NCBI GenBank assembly: GCA_022478985.1 | Contig: JAKSZP010009198.1 | Span: forward strand, 186,001-250,000 | Direction of reading: 5' to 3' | DNA: 64,000 nucleotides | From: Massospora cicadina | Lineage: Eukaryota; Entomophthoromycota; Entomophthoromycetes; Entomophthorales; Entomophthoraceae | Shown here: in pieces, positions 1 through 12,517 of the stretch | Layout of the letters: every line of letters begins with the position of its first letter | How positions within the stretch are numbered: the stretch's first letter is position 1 | Translations under genes and position numbers: made by a program | The notes under the pieces: generated by a model | The model's database searches: none | The model's input: only the letters and a program-made list of their open reading frames with translations | What the model was told of the DNA's origin: nothing

Positions 1-2420
1 ATACTAGACGCTAGGTTGCTAGTTCCTTCACAAAGCCCCTGGTCTTACCCTCTCTTGCTAATAAAAAAGAAAAATGGCGGTCATTGGATAGTCATGGACT
101 ACGTAAGTTAAATAATCTCACAAAAAAGGATAGCTATCCTCTCCCTCGAATTTATGATGCCCTGGATAAACTCTCTGGCTCAAACTTCTTTTCCGCCATA
201 ACTTAACTAGCGGCTATTGGCAAATGGACCTTTCCCCGGAAGACCAAGAGAAATGTGTTCTCATTTGTAGTGATGGTCTCTTCCAACCAACCCAATTACC
301 TCAAGGGCTGTGCAACGCATCTGCAACTTTTCAGCATTCAATGGACCATAAGATGCAGGACTTGGAAGTTGCTGCGTCATTGTCTACCTCAATGACATCA
401 CATTAATTTCAAAAACGTTTAACGAACATCTTGAACACTGAAGGAGGTGTTTCAAGAGGCTACATAAGTCGAATATTAAGTTAAAGCCCTCAAAGTGACT
501 TTCTTTCAAAAGAAACTGGATTTCCTTGGCTAATCCATTTCCCAAAAAGAAATTCAACCAATCCAAGATAAGGCTTAAGTGATCTCAAAAATTTCTCCCC
601 CTAAAAATTTAAGGGATATTCAAGTATTTCTAGGGATGATGGGATATTACATAAGTTTATCCCTAAGTTTGCCTAACTTAGGGAGCCTCTTGTTTGACTA
701 TTGACCAAAACATTCCTTTTCAGTTGGGTGCTGAAAAGAAGTCTGCTCTTGAGACGCTGAAGCAATTGCTGCAATAATGCCCTATCCAACGGCACCCAGA
801 TTGTATTAAACCCTCCATCTTATTCACTGATGCTTTGGACTATGCCATTGGGGACATCTTAGCCCAATTGGATGAAAACAGTGTCGATAATCCTGTATCC
901 TATTTTAGTAAGATGCTGTCAAAGGCTGAACTTAACTACAGTGTAACGGAGAAAGAGTGCCTTGCTGTTATGTTAGCTGTAAAGCACTACTGACCTTTCC
1001 TATATGAAACTACCTTCACTGTGGTTACTAACCACGCATCTCTAAAATGGTTACAGAACATGAAAGACCCTACTGGGCGGTTAGCTCGCTGGGCTCTAAA
1101 GCTCCAGCCTTATGACATGAGGATCAAAAATCATACTGGAACCTGTCACATGATTGTTGTTGGGTTACTTAGCTACCAGTCCTTCACTTAGAGAACAGTG
1201 AAGCAAAGAGGCTACATGATCTCTTAATGACCCCAATGACTGTGAAGATGAGGATAATCCTGTAAAGAAAATGTTAGCATGACACTCCCATAACACAAAA
1301 GTGGAGAATGGGAAGTTGTATAAGCAGGTGGGGACAAAATGGCTGCCTTACCTTTGGCCCTCAGAACGCGTACCTGGTATATTAGAAGCACACTCCACTC
1401 TAGGTCATGAAGGGGCCAAGAAAACTTGTGAGTGGATTAAGGATCAGTTTTATTAGGATGAAATGATGGAATCTTTGATGTCTTGGAAGCCTGCTTTACA
1501 TGTAAAAAGCAATCTGGTTTCAATACTAGATACCAGTATCAACCAACCACCCCTCAACAACCTTTCCACATCATTAGTCTAGATGTAGTAGGTCCCCTCC
1601 CTCAGAATACTAGTTGCAACCGATTTATCCTGGTAGCCATTGACCATTTCACTAAGTGGGTGGAAGCCGTAGCCCTCCCTGTTTAAACGGTCAAGTCCAC
1701 AGCCACCCTTTTATATCAGAATTTTTTCTCTTGACATGGCTGTCCTCAAGTACTACTCTGCAATAATGGAAAAGACTTCACCTCCAGAGTAGTAAAAATC
1801 CTGGCCACCCACATGAGGGCTCAACGACCTTTCTCAGCTCCATACAATCCATCTACCAATGGGACTATGGAGAAAGCCAATGGAACCTTGGTATCCATCC
1901 TACACAAAAAATGGCTTCTTCTGATCCACTTTACTGGGATCAATTCTTACCCAGTGCCTTTATGGCTTACCGGATCAGTTATCATTGGATCTTGAAAATG
2001 TCCCCATTCCATGTCTTGTATGGGCGGGAACCAGGAATTTATACTCTTTTAGTTAAAGATATTTTCTTTTCTAAAAGTTGAGGACCCTGAGAAAGTCATG
2101 CGCAGATTAGCTCAGCGCATCATCCAACTCCAGTCTGAGGCTATGACTAATTTAGCCAAAATGGTGACTAAAGAAGGGCAGGCTGCCAATGAGATCTGAA
2201 CCTCCCTGCCTACATTCTAGTGTCTGATATGGTATTATACTACCATAATTGCATCACTCTTAGAAGCGGTAAGCTTGGATCAATTTGGGAGGTTCCCTTC
2301 ACCATCACTTACAAATGGGGAAATGACTATTCTATAAAACTTTAGCTACAGATATTACCATCAAACATGTACATGGCTGCTTCCTCTGACCTTATTATCC
2401 CCCAACATTGTTGATGGGGG
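1..2420 (+). pseudogene. Ty3/gypsy pol relic 1 (RT, RNase H, integrase), 5' end outside window
   Basis: Broken polyprotein of an LTR retrotransposon. In order I see: reverse transcriptase from base 1 to about 770, with LTKKDSYPLPRIYDAL near 110-160 and QMDLSPEDQEK near 220-252; the catalytic box at 385-396 reads YLND instead of YLDD; RNase H about 820-1180, starting FTDALDYAIG; the integrase zinc-binding part about 1390-1510 (H..H in HSTLGHEGAKK, then CFTCKK); and the integrase core about 1570-2000 with DVVGPLPQNT, LCNNGKDF (the second catalytic Asp is now Asn) and NGTMEKANGT. Many stops and frameshifts separate these blocks, so the element is dead. The order RT-RNase H-integrase is that of Ty3/gypsy. 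Protease, gag and the 5' LTR would lie left of the window. Confidence 0.9.
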
Positions 2421-2423
2421 TGA
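2410..2423 (+). promoter_or_regulatory. Polypurine tract of relic 1
   Basis: A purine-rich run (TTGATGGGGGTGA) ends right where a TGTTGG LTR start begins, downstream of the integrase end. This is the expected plus-strand priming site. Confidence 0.55.
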
Positions 2424-2986
2424 TGTTGGACATTTGACTCCTCAGCTGCAGTGGAAGAATGTCTTGGGTTGAATTCAGCTGAAATGGAGAAATGTCAGTC
2501 AATTAAAAGTTTCCGTTGAATCTAAATTCAATTCAAATACAACTAATTGAATAATTGTCTAGAAGACCCTGGTCAATTCTCAGTGGAACTCCACAAATTA
2601 AGGTAACACCATTTCAAATCTGGTATAGGCAATAAACCAAAAATCAAGCAGTCAGAATACTCTGACCATGCAATGGACCATGGGGCAACCATTGGAAGGT
2701 ATTCCCCCAGCTATGCTCAGGTTCATTCCAACACCTATGTGGGGACCGCCCCCTTTTATAGGCGTGGCAGGGTTCCCCAAGGTGAAAGATTCTTTTGGAT
2801 GGGGATTGGATGATTTATATTAAGTTATTACCTAAAAGGTATGTTCTGGCCAAAAGCAATACCACATCCATCATTTCGTCAACCCAATGCAAACTTATCA
2901 AGCCTCAATAGGCTCTAATTGCATATTTCATAATTTGGATGGCAACAAGCCATAAAAAAGATACTAGTAAATTCCCTCTGACCTTT
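2424..2986 (+). repeat. Start of 3' LTR of relic 1 (end not placed)
   Basis: Starts TGTTGGACATTTG directly after the polypurine tract; element A and the short LTR element also have LTRs starting TGTTGG or a close variant. No second copy is in the window, so the right end cannot be set. The SINE at 2987-3271 probably interrupts it, and it may resume after 3282. Confidence 0.45.
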
Positions 2987-3271
2987 TTTATTTGACTGAG
3001 GCAAGCTGACCAGGGGACAGGCAACACCAAAAGAAATGACATGAAACCTGAACAGGGTCAACTCCATCAAAGAAAGTTTTTCCACCTCCAGATCAGGACT
3101 CAATTTTTTCTGGTTACGTCATGGGTAAGGTTTTCGTATTATTAGACCTACTTTCCGCCAATAGCTTCCTTTGGCTGGCACCCTGATCGATGTGCAAAGG
3201 GTGAGAATTTAACCTGCAACCTTCAGGTTGGTAGCCATACACCCTCACCGACTTGCCTTCCACCCCCTTCT
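2987..3271 (-). mobile_element. tRNA-headed SINE with LINE-like 3' tail
   Basis: 285-bp insertion flanked by an 11-bp direct repeat, CTCTGACCTTT, at 2976-2986 and 3272-3282. Read on the minus strand, the head (3271 to about 3195) looks tRNA-derived: a box-A-like AGGCAAGTCGGTGAGGG and, about 40 nt on, a box-B-like GCAGGTTAAATTCTCACC. The other end (about 2987-3045) is CCCCTGGTCAGCTTGCCTC followed by AGTCAAATAAAAAA, the same 3' end as the ORF1-only elements at 13.7, 16-17.9 and 43-44.9 kb. A tRNA head plus a tail shared with a non-LTR element is the classic design of a SINE mobilised by a partner LINE. I could not fold a full cloverleaf or name the parent tRNA. Confidence 0.72.
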
Positions 3272-3282
3272 CTCTGACCTTT

Positions 3283-5950
3283 GATACTGTTTAAATATGT
3301 ATTGGTCAGATATTGAGGGGATCGCTTTTTCTCATATACCCTGCAATGCTAATAAAAACCATAAAATTAAAGTTATTATTAGTGTATATTATTTCAAAAT
3401 TATTAAGACTTATGTGGGATCAGCAGTGTAAGCACCAGCAAGCACCCCTTAAGCTGGATTCCTACATTATAATGAGATTATTTATTCATTATCAGAGTTT
3501 GGGAAATCCCTCATATAAGCAATTAGTATTCTATTTTATTTATACTACAAATTTATCAGAACTTCAGTTAATCTACCAGGTGACAAGAATCCGTCTCAAC
3601 CCATGCGCTTCTAGTTAAAATAGTATTCAGATAAACCATCAAAAGGGTTGGTTATGTGTTTAAAGTTGATTCTCTATAGTTATAGGATAAAAAGCTTAAT
3701 CATTCTCCGCATCCTGACTTTAGAATACTAAACTTTAGTCATCTTCACAGAAAAATTTAAATGATTGAGGAAAATGCTTTATGCATGTTCAGAGCATTAA
3801 CTCTCCAAAAATGTCCTGGTAGGACGTCAATGGTAGATCAGCACTTTAATATCCTTGTTACTACATAAAAAGTATAATATGGTGTGCACTTGTGCCACAA
3901 ATTGGCCACATAATCTGAAATTACGTATGTTACATTTAGTTTAGCTTCTGTGCGGTTTCTCAGCGCAAAAATATTCATGTGACATAACAAACATATGGAA
4001 GAATTATTTATGTTAAAGTAGTACCATATTTGTCTCTGGACGAAAGAATCATAAAATGATGTATTCAAATTTTGAAACTATACCCTAGAAAGAATAAATA
4101 TAGCTTTTTATGGAAGCTTTCAGGAGATTTGATTAGGCCTTTGTGTTCGTGAATATACCTTACAAAAAGTAAATTTTTAGAATAAATATTGTTCCACAGA
4201 TATTTTGCCCCATTAGTAACAGTAATATGTAAGTAGATATTTAAGTAAGCTGAGATAGTGTGTGATCCTTGAGCTTTTAGTAAATTCTAGTCAACATAAG
4301 AAGGAGGGAAGTATATAAAAGTTTGAAAGGATTATTATAGCTAAAAATTATATCGCATAACTGGACCATTGTTGAGGAGGGCCCATGTGGTTTGTAACTT
4401 GAAAAGCCTTCTTAAAGTCTAGGATGTATGGTTATCAAAATCAATTAAGTTCTTTTTTTATAACTTCAAGGACCATACAAGTCTTCATTATATTGGAGAT
4501 TTTGTCATGAGTATTATGTCAGAATTTTTTCTATCTTGGATAAGACTTGTTCTGAATAAGCTAATATAATATACCCTTAAAGATGACTTTTAAGAATAAT
4601 TTACATAGGTTAATAATAATTTTTTAAAATGTACAAATTGTTGAGCAAATATTATTTGCTAGGCTGGCTTAGTGAGCTAATAAATTAGAACCTCAGATAA
4701 CTACCTTGTGGTATAATTAAATCACCTAAAATTGATATTGGAGAAATTGTAAATTTTGGAAAACTGAGTGAGAATAATTGAATTTAGATGACTCCATCTC
4801 TTACAGATGGTTTCTCTTATAGTGACGATATCAATGACATATCACTCACCTCCTCCTATGTCATATATCTTTTATATCTATCAGACATCAATAATTTTAA
4901 CTGATACACTTATCATATATATTAGTTAATTTTTATTAGAAAACTCAGTTTCAGATTCTCATCCAGATATATATGCATTAAAAACAGTCAACCATTTTAT
5001 TCAGATAGACATTTCAATCCCTAATTTAAATTCTTAAAATATACGTCTCACAGAAGCACACCTATGTTGTATCAACTTTGTAGACATCTGTAATTGCCAG
5101 CTCTCAAACACAAGAAAGCTAAAAGAAATTTCCTAATATATAGCAATATTGACATAGGACTACAAGCATATTAAGTGTACCATAGAAATTATAGGTAGAT
5201 AATTGGAAGACATATCTTTGCCTGTTGAGCTTATTTTTCATCCAAATGAGGGAGTAACCCTTGAGTAGCCCTTTGCCAGTAAGATTCTAAAGTTGTATGA
5301 TGGTCATATTATTAGCTACAGAATATTGACATGGTAAACCTACTATTATATCGTTGGTTTAAAGCAAAAAGTGAAATATAATTATCTCTTTTATGTAAGT
5401 AGGATATAAATATTTGTGTGAAGGTAAGAATGTATAGCAGCTGATGAAGTTCAATTTTTGTTATACCCATAACAAAAATAAACTTTTTCCATTTTTCTTA
5501 CGTAATGCTTATAATTAAATATCTCAGTATTGCTTTAACAATGTAGAATCTCCATTATACCTGACTCTCACGACACAGTCATCATTAAAATCTAACATGT
5601 AAACATGATCTTACTCATTGAGGTGATTCCTTTCTGTGGGAGATATTGGTCCTAATTATAGGTATAATCTTAAATTATAGGGGAGAGAACTTAGAGGGTC
5701 ATTCAGCTTAAATCAATCCTCAGAATTATAAGTCAGTGGCAAACCATAACCAATGAATGTCATGTTTGCTGATTCTGGAGCTAAATCACTCTCCTAGTAA
5801 ACCTCTCAGGAAGGTTAAACACAAATATTTTAAGATTTAAGTTACCAGTTCTGCAATGATTGGTAATTGTACATGAGATCCCTAAGCTGGAACTTAGGAG
5901 ATTCTCTACAATGGCAAATGCAATCAAAATTTTCGGAACTTAACTTAATT
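3283..5950. other. AT-rich stretch without recognisable genes
   Basis: No coding frame here resembles a known family; the open frames are short and unlike proteins. The first few hundred bases may still be LTR of relic 1. Near 5764 one frame reads MFADSGAKSLS, which loosely resembles a retropepsin DTG/DSG site, but nothing around it supports that. Probably very old transposon debris. Confidence 0.5.
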
Positions 5951-6489
5951 GGTGAATCATTGCATTTTGGGAATACTAATAAATATTTATCTTTTTAGAG
6001 GTTTTTAATTAATTATGGTTCCATTGATCCACCAGTGGATATGCTTCGAAACGTTAGCATCTGTTGAGCCTTGGGCATTTATTATACTATTAATTTGCAT
6101 TGCTCTTGCAGGGATACTATTTTATCAAGTGAGGATGTTTTTCCCTTCCCTACTTGGAAACTCTTCATTATTTTGGTCACACCTTCCAAAGAAAAGCCTG
6201 TTCACTTCAAACGCTCTGTTATGAATTTATTAAATTTAAATTTATTATATGGGGACCTTGGTCGTGATAAACCAAAGTTAAGAGGGTGTATTCAACATCT
6301 CGCTGCGCTGTGGAGGGCGGTTTCATAACATGACTGAGTTATAACAAGGTTGTATAGATCTTAAGTATCTGAGTGAAGCCAATAGGTGACAGAGCCGTGA
6401 TTTAGGAGTTTTGCCACACCTCAGACTATTGTGTGGCATATTATTTGTATCATCATATTGTTCTGCAAGTGATATCTGGAATTCCAAAC

Positions 6490-6660
6490 ATGGCAGAATT
6501 TGAACTTTTTGTTGGACATACAATGGTGTTTGCATATCAACCCAACTCTGACGCTCAGAGTATCAAGGCAACTCTCTTCTGGCGTAGGCTTGCATATGAT
6601 GAAGGGTAATAGGGCTTTGGGAGCCCATTTGTTTAAAGCTCATTAGGACAAGGCTTTTAA
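6490..6660 (+). pseudogene. Integrase-like scrap
   Basis: A short frame (6490-6609, 39 codons) contains GHTMVFAYQPNSDAQS, which looks like the YHPQ-DGQ segment around the third catalytic residue of a Ty3/gypsy integrase. The catalytic Glu is not visible. Upstream frames (6015-6330) are open but unrecognised. Treated as a weak trace of an old pol gene. Confidence 0.3.
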
Positions 6661-7235
6661 TTGGTCCAAAATATCAAGTCACTTTATAAATAAAACTGAA
6701 TGATAACAGCAATAGTATAAAATGTAATTCACGAGCATTTTAGAGATATATAATTTGTTCAGTTTAGCATATGAGCCACATTGCTAAGGCACTTGAACTT
6801 TTTGTCTTATTAAATCAGTTGTGAAGATATATGACGCCATACATCAAATTTAATCTGTAATTTTTATGTAAACGGGCAACAATTTTTTATCTAAATGATA
6901 TTAGAAGCGCATTGATAATACTTGAGTATGTAACTAAAAATAAGTAAGAAAACAGAGAATTCATAGTTAACATAATATTTAAGATATCCCATAGGCCTTG
7001 ATTTATTATAAACCACTACATGCCGCGTCTCAATGTTTCCTCTTGTGTAAGTTTTACATAATTTCTTTTTTTGTTTTTTACATTGTAACGTATTAAAAAA
7101 CGTTTGCTATGGTAATTGATAGAAAATTTTTTGACTTCCTAAATATTTATCTGCTGCACAAAAAGTTAGATCTGAGTGTGTCTTCTACCTTACCTCATAT
7201 AATTTAAAATGTATAATATTGTTGTTTTTCAAGCG
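6661..7235. other. AT-rich spacer left of the LINE
   Basis: No coding or structural feature recognised. Ends at the left copy of the LINE target-site duplication. Confidence 0.5.
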
Positions 7236-7252
7236 TCAAATTATTTAATTTT

Positions 7253-10200
7253 TTACAATTTTATCTGGGAAGGCCAATAATGGGACGGACAATTCCAATA
7301 AATACCAACTATAAACACCAAAAAAACTAGGGTATCCCAGAGGAGCCAAAGATACCTCCTGTTGCCAGCAGGACTGCCAGTGGAAAGAAGAGAGGGAGTG
7401 TCATGGGAGGCCTGGGAAAAAAGAACATGAATGAAGGGAAGGGTCCAATGGGAGGAACCAGATGAGGAACCAAGATGACACCAACTGGCGTTGGCAGTAT
7501 GGAAGGTGGCCAAACAACAAAGATTGAAAGTGATCCATGAGGTAGGAGTGGAAGCAACGCTCAGCTTCATGGAGGATTAGTATAGTTCCAGATAGTGCAT
7601 CAAGGACAATATTGTGGATCGTCCATAGCGCTATTGAAACAATTAAGGCGCAGAGTGAAGGGTGGTTAGGGAAGGTCATGGAAACGGCAAAAGTGTTTTT
7701 AGACAGGCTAAAAGTCTGTTTACACTCCTAGCAAAAGAGGCGCATAACATCCTGAAAGATCGCCTGTGATGGTGGGCAATCTTCCAAATGATGGACTAAT
7801 GACCCATATTGACTGCACACAACACATGAAGACTGAGAGGCATTGGACTGCTCAGCAGTCCTGTACACCTTTCTCAGGAATCTCCGCACATAGGCATGAA
7901 TCTGGGGTTGTAACAGAAGATGTTGTGTGTACCGCCAAATGTCCTTTTGGGTCTCCAGAGAGTACGGGATGTCCAGCTTGTCAAGGGAGTCCATCACGGT
8001 TAATGATGGGGGATAATGGGGTACCAGGTTGTATAAAACGACTTGCTCATGGACTTCTTGCTTGAAACGGGGAAGAGGGTGACCACTCTGGGAAGTGTGT
8101 CCATTGATTCTGATTCTCCACTCAGCGCTCTGCATAGAGAATAGAATTCATTTGAAGTGGGGCGGCGTCCCATGCAGGCCCGCAGCAGAGGGATGAGAGG
8201 CGAGATAGTTAAGAAGAAAATGGGGGCTAAGGGATTGCAGAGGCAAAGGGCGAGGGCAAAATTGGAGCAGGCCACACGTGACCTGTGCTGGTCTGGGATT
8301 GTGTGGTGGGTGACTGCAGCGATCCAGGTGCCAAGTATTTTGGCAGCATGGGCCTAAGAGCTGAGCAGTCCCATACCACCACTATGGAGAGGGCGAAACA
8401 TGTCATCCAGGAACACAGAAGGAGGGCGGCCAAACCAAAGCCACCCTGGTAAGATGGCATATATAGAGGTGAAGAAAAAGGGGAAAAGGTGATACCATGA
8501 GAAACCAACCAGACTATCAACATGAGCATAGAATTGACAAGCTAAACCCGGCCTGTGAGGTTAGTCTGGTGGGCTCTGAGGGAGGCGATGCGTTATTGAC
8601 ATTGTCATGAATGTGGTGCTCCATTACCAATGAGGCAAACCCTCCCGCCTCCAGCCACACTCCCAAATGACTCACAAGATCAGCAGTGGGTCTTGGCATA
8701 AAAGGGAGCACAAGAGGTGCAGTATGGTGTAGTCTGTGCAAGCGAAACAGAGAGCTAGCTGCCAAAGCAGGTTGACTACAGGGTGCTGGTGACCTGTGGG
8801 CTTTGTAACAGCCAAGGAGAATAATTTTAGTTTTGAAGGCATTAAGGGCGGCATTAATGACACTGGTTTAATCCTGGATAGTTTCCTACAGCGCACGTTC
8901 ATCATGATTGTTAGACACTCTAATCACACAATTATCAGAGAATACCAGCATCTTAACATGTGCCAGGCTTTGCACCTGGGCACCAGCAAGGCGTGCATTC
9001 AATTTGCGTAAAAGTGGGTCAAGGCTGAAGTTGTACAAGAGCGGACTTAAAGGGTCCCCTTGGCTGAGACCCCTTTGAGGGTGAGCCACTTCAGTGAGGA
9101 AACCAGGGACACACACAGCCATTGATCGTGTCAGATTCTGAAAGCAACATCACTCAATTAATGAACTGGTGAGGCAGGCAGAATTTGTGGAGGCAGGCTT
9201 TGAGGTAATCTCAGTTGACCTATCAAAAATCTTTTTGTTAGTCTAAAAACACAAGCGCCTTGTAGCCATGGATTATCAGACATTTACTACGGTATGTATG
9301 TTGTCCCATGTTGACTGCTTGTGGATAAAACTGAACTTCTCTGAGGAAATCACTTCAGAAGCAACTTCTCCTAAGAGGTTGGCCATGATTTTAGTGAATA
9401 ACTTAGTATCTGTATTAGTAAGTGATATGGGCGCCAGTTTGCCAAGTCCAGCTTATCCCCTTTCTTATACAGCGTTATCATGTAGGCCTCCTTGCCCTCA
9501 GGAAGGAGGCGCGTTTCTAAAAGACATTTGTTCATTGAGGCAAGCATAAGTGAGGAGAAATAATTAAAATAATTTTTAGAACTCATACAAAATCCCATCT
9601 AGACCTGAGCACTTCCTGTTCTGTGCACCACGAATGGCATCCAGAGTTTATCCTGAGTATTTAATTTATCAACTCCTTATATCGGTAAATGGTCCAGATA
9701 TGTGCGCCATTGAGAAACTCATCAATTTTGTCCAGTTCAACAAGTTTGGACTTAGACAACTTGAAATAATAGTTTTGAACTTTGGCTGCCATGTCAGCTG
9801 GAGTTTCTGAGATGAAGTTGTCCAGCTGCCTCACCTGATTGCAGGCCTAGCTTTGTTGCAGTGCAAAGAATTTGTGGAAAAAGTAAGCGGACACATGTCA
9901 ACTGTCGTTATATTTTTTGCCTTGAACTGAACACTAATGCGATGTTTGTGTTATCTCAAAAATGCGTTAGAATGAGCAGACATTTCTGCCTACTTATGAC
10001 CCCAAGCCAGGCTGTACCCTGCAGTAGGGACATTAGACTCCAGGTGGTCCACTTCCACTAGTGTGCACTTAATGACCGCTGAGGCAGCCCAAGAGTGACG
10101 TGATGAGATGTGGCATGCCTGAAGGATGGTATTCTCTTTGAAGGCTGACCAGGTAGAAAATGGATCAGCACAAAACGGTGTGGCGAACTCTGGTGCCAAA

Positions 10201-10990
10201 GTTTCAGTGTCCACCATGCTGAAAACATGGGCAACCTGATCTCGGACAGTCTAAGTTTGCTCCATTTTGGCTCCTGTGCTACTGAGCTTGATAAAGTGAA
10301 GGATATCAACACCGTCCTGATTTGAGAAATCAATTTTCGTCATTGTAAAGTGCATAATATGGGAATGAAAGTTCAATGGGAAAGAATAAGGTCAATGTGG
10401 GACATAGACCTCAGCTAGCTGTTGTGCACATGGGACAGGGCATGTTGGGTAACTATGGTGCATGCTTGGGGAGGGTATCAAACAGCCCCAAGGTGGCTTT
10501 TAGAATGTGGAGGTTGACATGCCCCTGCAGGGGGTAGGCATTGAAGGCCAGCATTCAGTGGCTAGGTTGGCCAAGAAGTTCAGATCGCCCACCACAAAAG
10601 GGTTAGGTGGAATCAGGAGAGAAGTTTCTGCCAAGAGAATCCAGGAGAGCCAATGCACAGGTTAGGGCATAAACATTAACAATAGCTTGCACTTCATTGT
10701 CCCATGAAAAGGACATGACCAGCACACGACCATCAAGATAAATTTTTTTGAATATGAACTTAAAACTATGGGTTGCATGTATAAGCACCTCACAGTGCAA
10801 CGACCAAAAAGAAAGGGAGGGGAGAAGAATGATTGCTCATGTGTCCTTGGCACCATGTAAAAAATGGAATTTATGAATGGCCAGGATGTCTACAGGTAAA
10901 TTGTTTTTTTAAAAACTCAGTTTCATAGCCCAGGGCGGCGAGACCTTGAGTCCTTTGATGTTCAACTTTCCTTTTGTGAAGGAGACCCCA
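7253..10990 (-). pseudogene. LINE ORF2 (endonuclease + reverse transcriptase)
   Basis: Minus-strand blocks in order: endonuclease about 10990-10060, including GRVLVMSFSWDNEVQAIVNV then YA (near 10740-10660), a typical segment of the APE-like domain; reverse transcriptase about 9600-8700, with LLPEGKEAYMITLYKKGDK and LDLANWRP (near 9510-9430), then GLSQGDPLSPLLYNFSLDPL (near 9070-9010); the catalytic box reads FSDN where FADD is expected (near 8935); and a C-terminal C-x2-C-x7-H-x4-C motif, CVVCSQYGSLVHHLEDC (near 7820-7770), of the zf-RVT type. Downstream of it, 7680-7253 is open in short frames. The changed catalytic box and numerous stops make it inactive. The GDPLSPLLYN signature makes the family assignment firm; the clade (L1-like) rests on the zf-RVT motif. 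Confidence 0.88.
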
Positions 10991-10999
10991 TTGCACCTT

Positions 11000-12500
11000 A
11001 GGTGCAATGGGAAGGGCCCCCTGGCCCTTCCAGTGCCACTACCTCAGTAGCTGCATTAGACTGCAACCATGTTTTTAGCGTTGTGTAGGAGTACTTGAGG
11101 ATTTCCTTCACTTTTGTTTTAATTTCAGTTTTGGCGCTTTTTGATTTATATTTGACATTTTGTTTTGAGGTGCTCCTCAGTGCTCCATCAGAGGTTGGCA
11201 AAAACTTGGGGAGGTTTGGGTTGGGGGATTAGTTTTTATTTGGTGTATAGTAACTTTATGCAGGTGAATCTAACTCAAACACCTGGTCCACATGTTGTTA
11301 GACCCAATCTGATTGGTGAGCGGATTCTCAAGTTGCTTCAGCTGTGATCAACTTGATGTCAGCTTGGTTCTGGGCAGGCAGGATCACGGACGCTACCAGA
11401 GCTGCTGCCTTGGTCACTGCTCTACAGGCCTGTTTGGCCTTTTTTCACTATTATGGGGACACATGTTTTACCTTAATGTAACACCCCTGCGCGCCCACAG
11501 AAAAGGGGCATTGGTGTCAATGGCAGGATGTAATGGAAGTCGGCGCTTCCCATTGCGTTGGGGAGGATTTCATTTAGAGTGATGCTTTATCTGGAAGAGC
11601 GGGTGTGTGCCTTATGGCCAAAAGCAAAACAAAAGGTGCAGGTAGGTGGTGTACTATCCACTTTAACGTGGAATGGGCGGGATTTCTGCTTTGTCAATAT
11701 TGACAACTGAAGTGTGGAAAATTTTATTTAATTCTTCTGCAATGACAACAGTTGGGCTAATCACTGCAGTTGCTTTGCCCGTGTTAAGCTCTGGCATAAG
11801 TGTAAAGTGCTGCATTTTAAAGGAGTGAAGTTTCCTGCAGGATACCATCTAGCTAAAAAAAAAAAAAAAGTTTCCTGGATCTAGGCCCAACCAAAAGGTG
11901 GTGCTCCAGTACTTCACGTTTTACCGTTGTGGGGAGGAAGTCAAATGTGACAAATACTTGGTTATATCTAGTCCAATGTGTGCAATTCATTTCAACCACC
12001 TGTCGACCTTTGGGAGATCAACCACCATGTGCACCTGTGTATTGGCGTCTACTGCTTGCATGGTTTCAAGCCTGAGGTCCAACCATACGCAGGTCATTGA
12101 ATGCAGTAAAAAAATATACAGCAGCTGGGAAGTCTTTGTTCACATCACCACAGAACTTTCTAAAGGTGCCATTAAAAAAATCCAGAAAGACTTAAATCCT
12201 GTGCTCCACTAACAACAGGGGCTAAGAAGCGGAGTTTTATAGTAGTGGTTGCATTTTGCTTGCCAGGATAAAATCTCTGGAGAAATACTTTCTGCTGGTT
12301 TCTTATTTTTATTTAGGACATTGGTGTCGCTGGGGTGTTTTTGAACTTTGGATGGTGCAAAGACCGACCCTGTGCCCTTTACTACACTCTCCCAACCTTT
12401 ACCTGATATTGGGTGCACACTCATTTCCTTGTGGCTATTATCATACTTACAAGTCTTGAAACAAATCAGTTGCAATTGGTGATTGCAACAAGAAAAATAA
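11000..12500 (-). pseudogene. LINE ORF1 (nucleic-acid-binding protein)
   Basis: The region upstream of the endonuclease on the minus strand, in several frames. It holds a basic N-terminal part (12508-12209), a middle frame near 11848-11663, and a zinc-finger-like CTFCFAFGHKAHTRSSR near 11645-11595 (C-x2-C-x4-H, but no final Cys in register). A lysine-rich stretch near 11200-11050 (KSKSAKTEIKTKVKEI) probably lies at its end. ORF1 proteins of LINEs bind the element's RNA in the ribonucleoprotein particle. The start codon and exact limits cannot be fixed because of the frame breaks. Confidence 0.6.
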
Positions 12501-12517
12501 AATTTCAAATTATCTAA

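Larger units (their letters stand above)
7249..12504 (-). mobile_element. Full-length LINE (ORF1 + endonuclease/RT ORF2), dead
   Basis: 5256-bp insertion flanked by a 13-bp direct repeat, TCAAATTATYTAA, at 7236-7248 and 12505-12517 (one C/T difference). On the minus strand it runs from the 5' end at 12504 to an A-rich 3' end (AAAATTGTAAAAAA) at 7249. ORF1 comes first, then ORF2 with apurinic-type endonuclease, reverse transcriptase and a C-terminal CCHC motif, the arrangement of L1-like non-LTR elements. A TSD at both ends and a complete ORF order argue that the insertion was full length. Its tail differs from that of the ORF1-only family, so it is probably not their direct parent. Both ORFs are full of stops and frameshifts. 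Confidence 0.88.

Noticed and set aside
3313..3618. 101-codon plus frame, and other 60-100-codon frames in the AT-rich gaps
   Set aside because: Low-complexity composition (Leu, Ile, Tyr, Lys), no motif, no context; expected by chance at this length.
5764..5800. FADSGAKSL as a retropepsin active site
   Set aside because: Two stops follow within a few codons and no RT or gag is readable nearby.
7766..8065. Plus-strand frames of 66-99 codons between 7.7 and 9.6 kb
   Set aside because: They are antisense shadows of LINE ORF2, whose RT and zinc motifs are on the minus strand.
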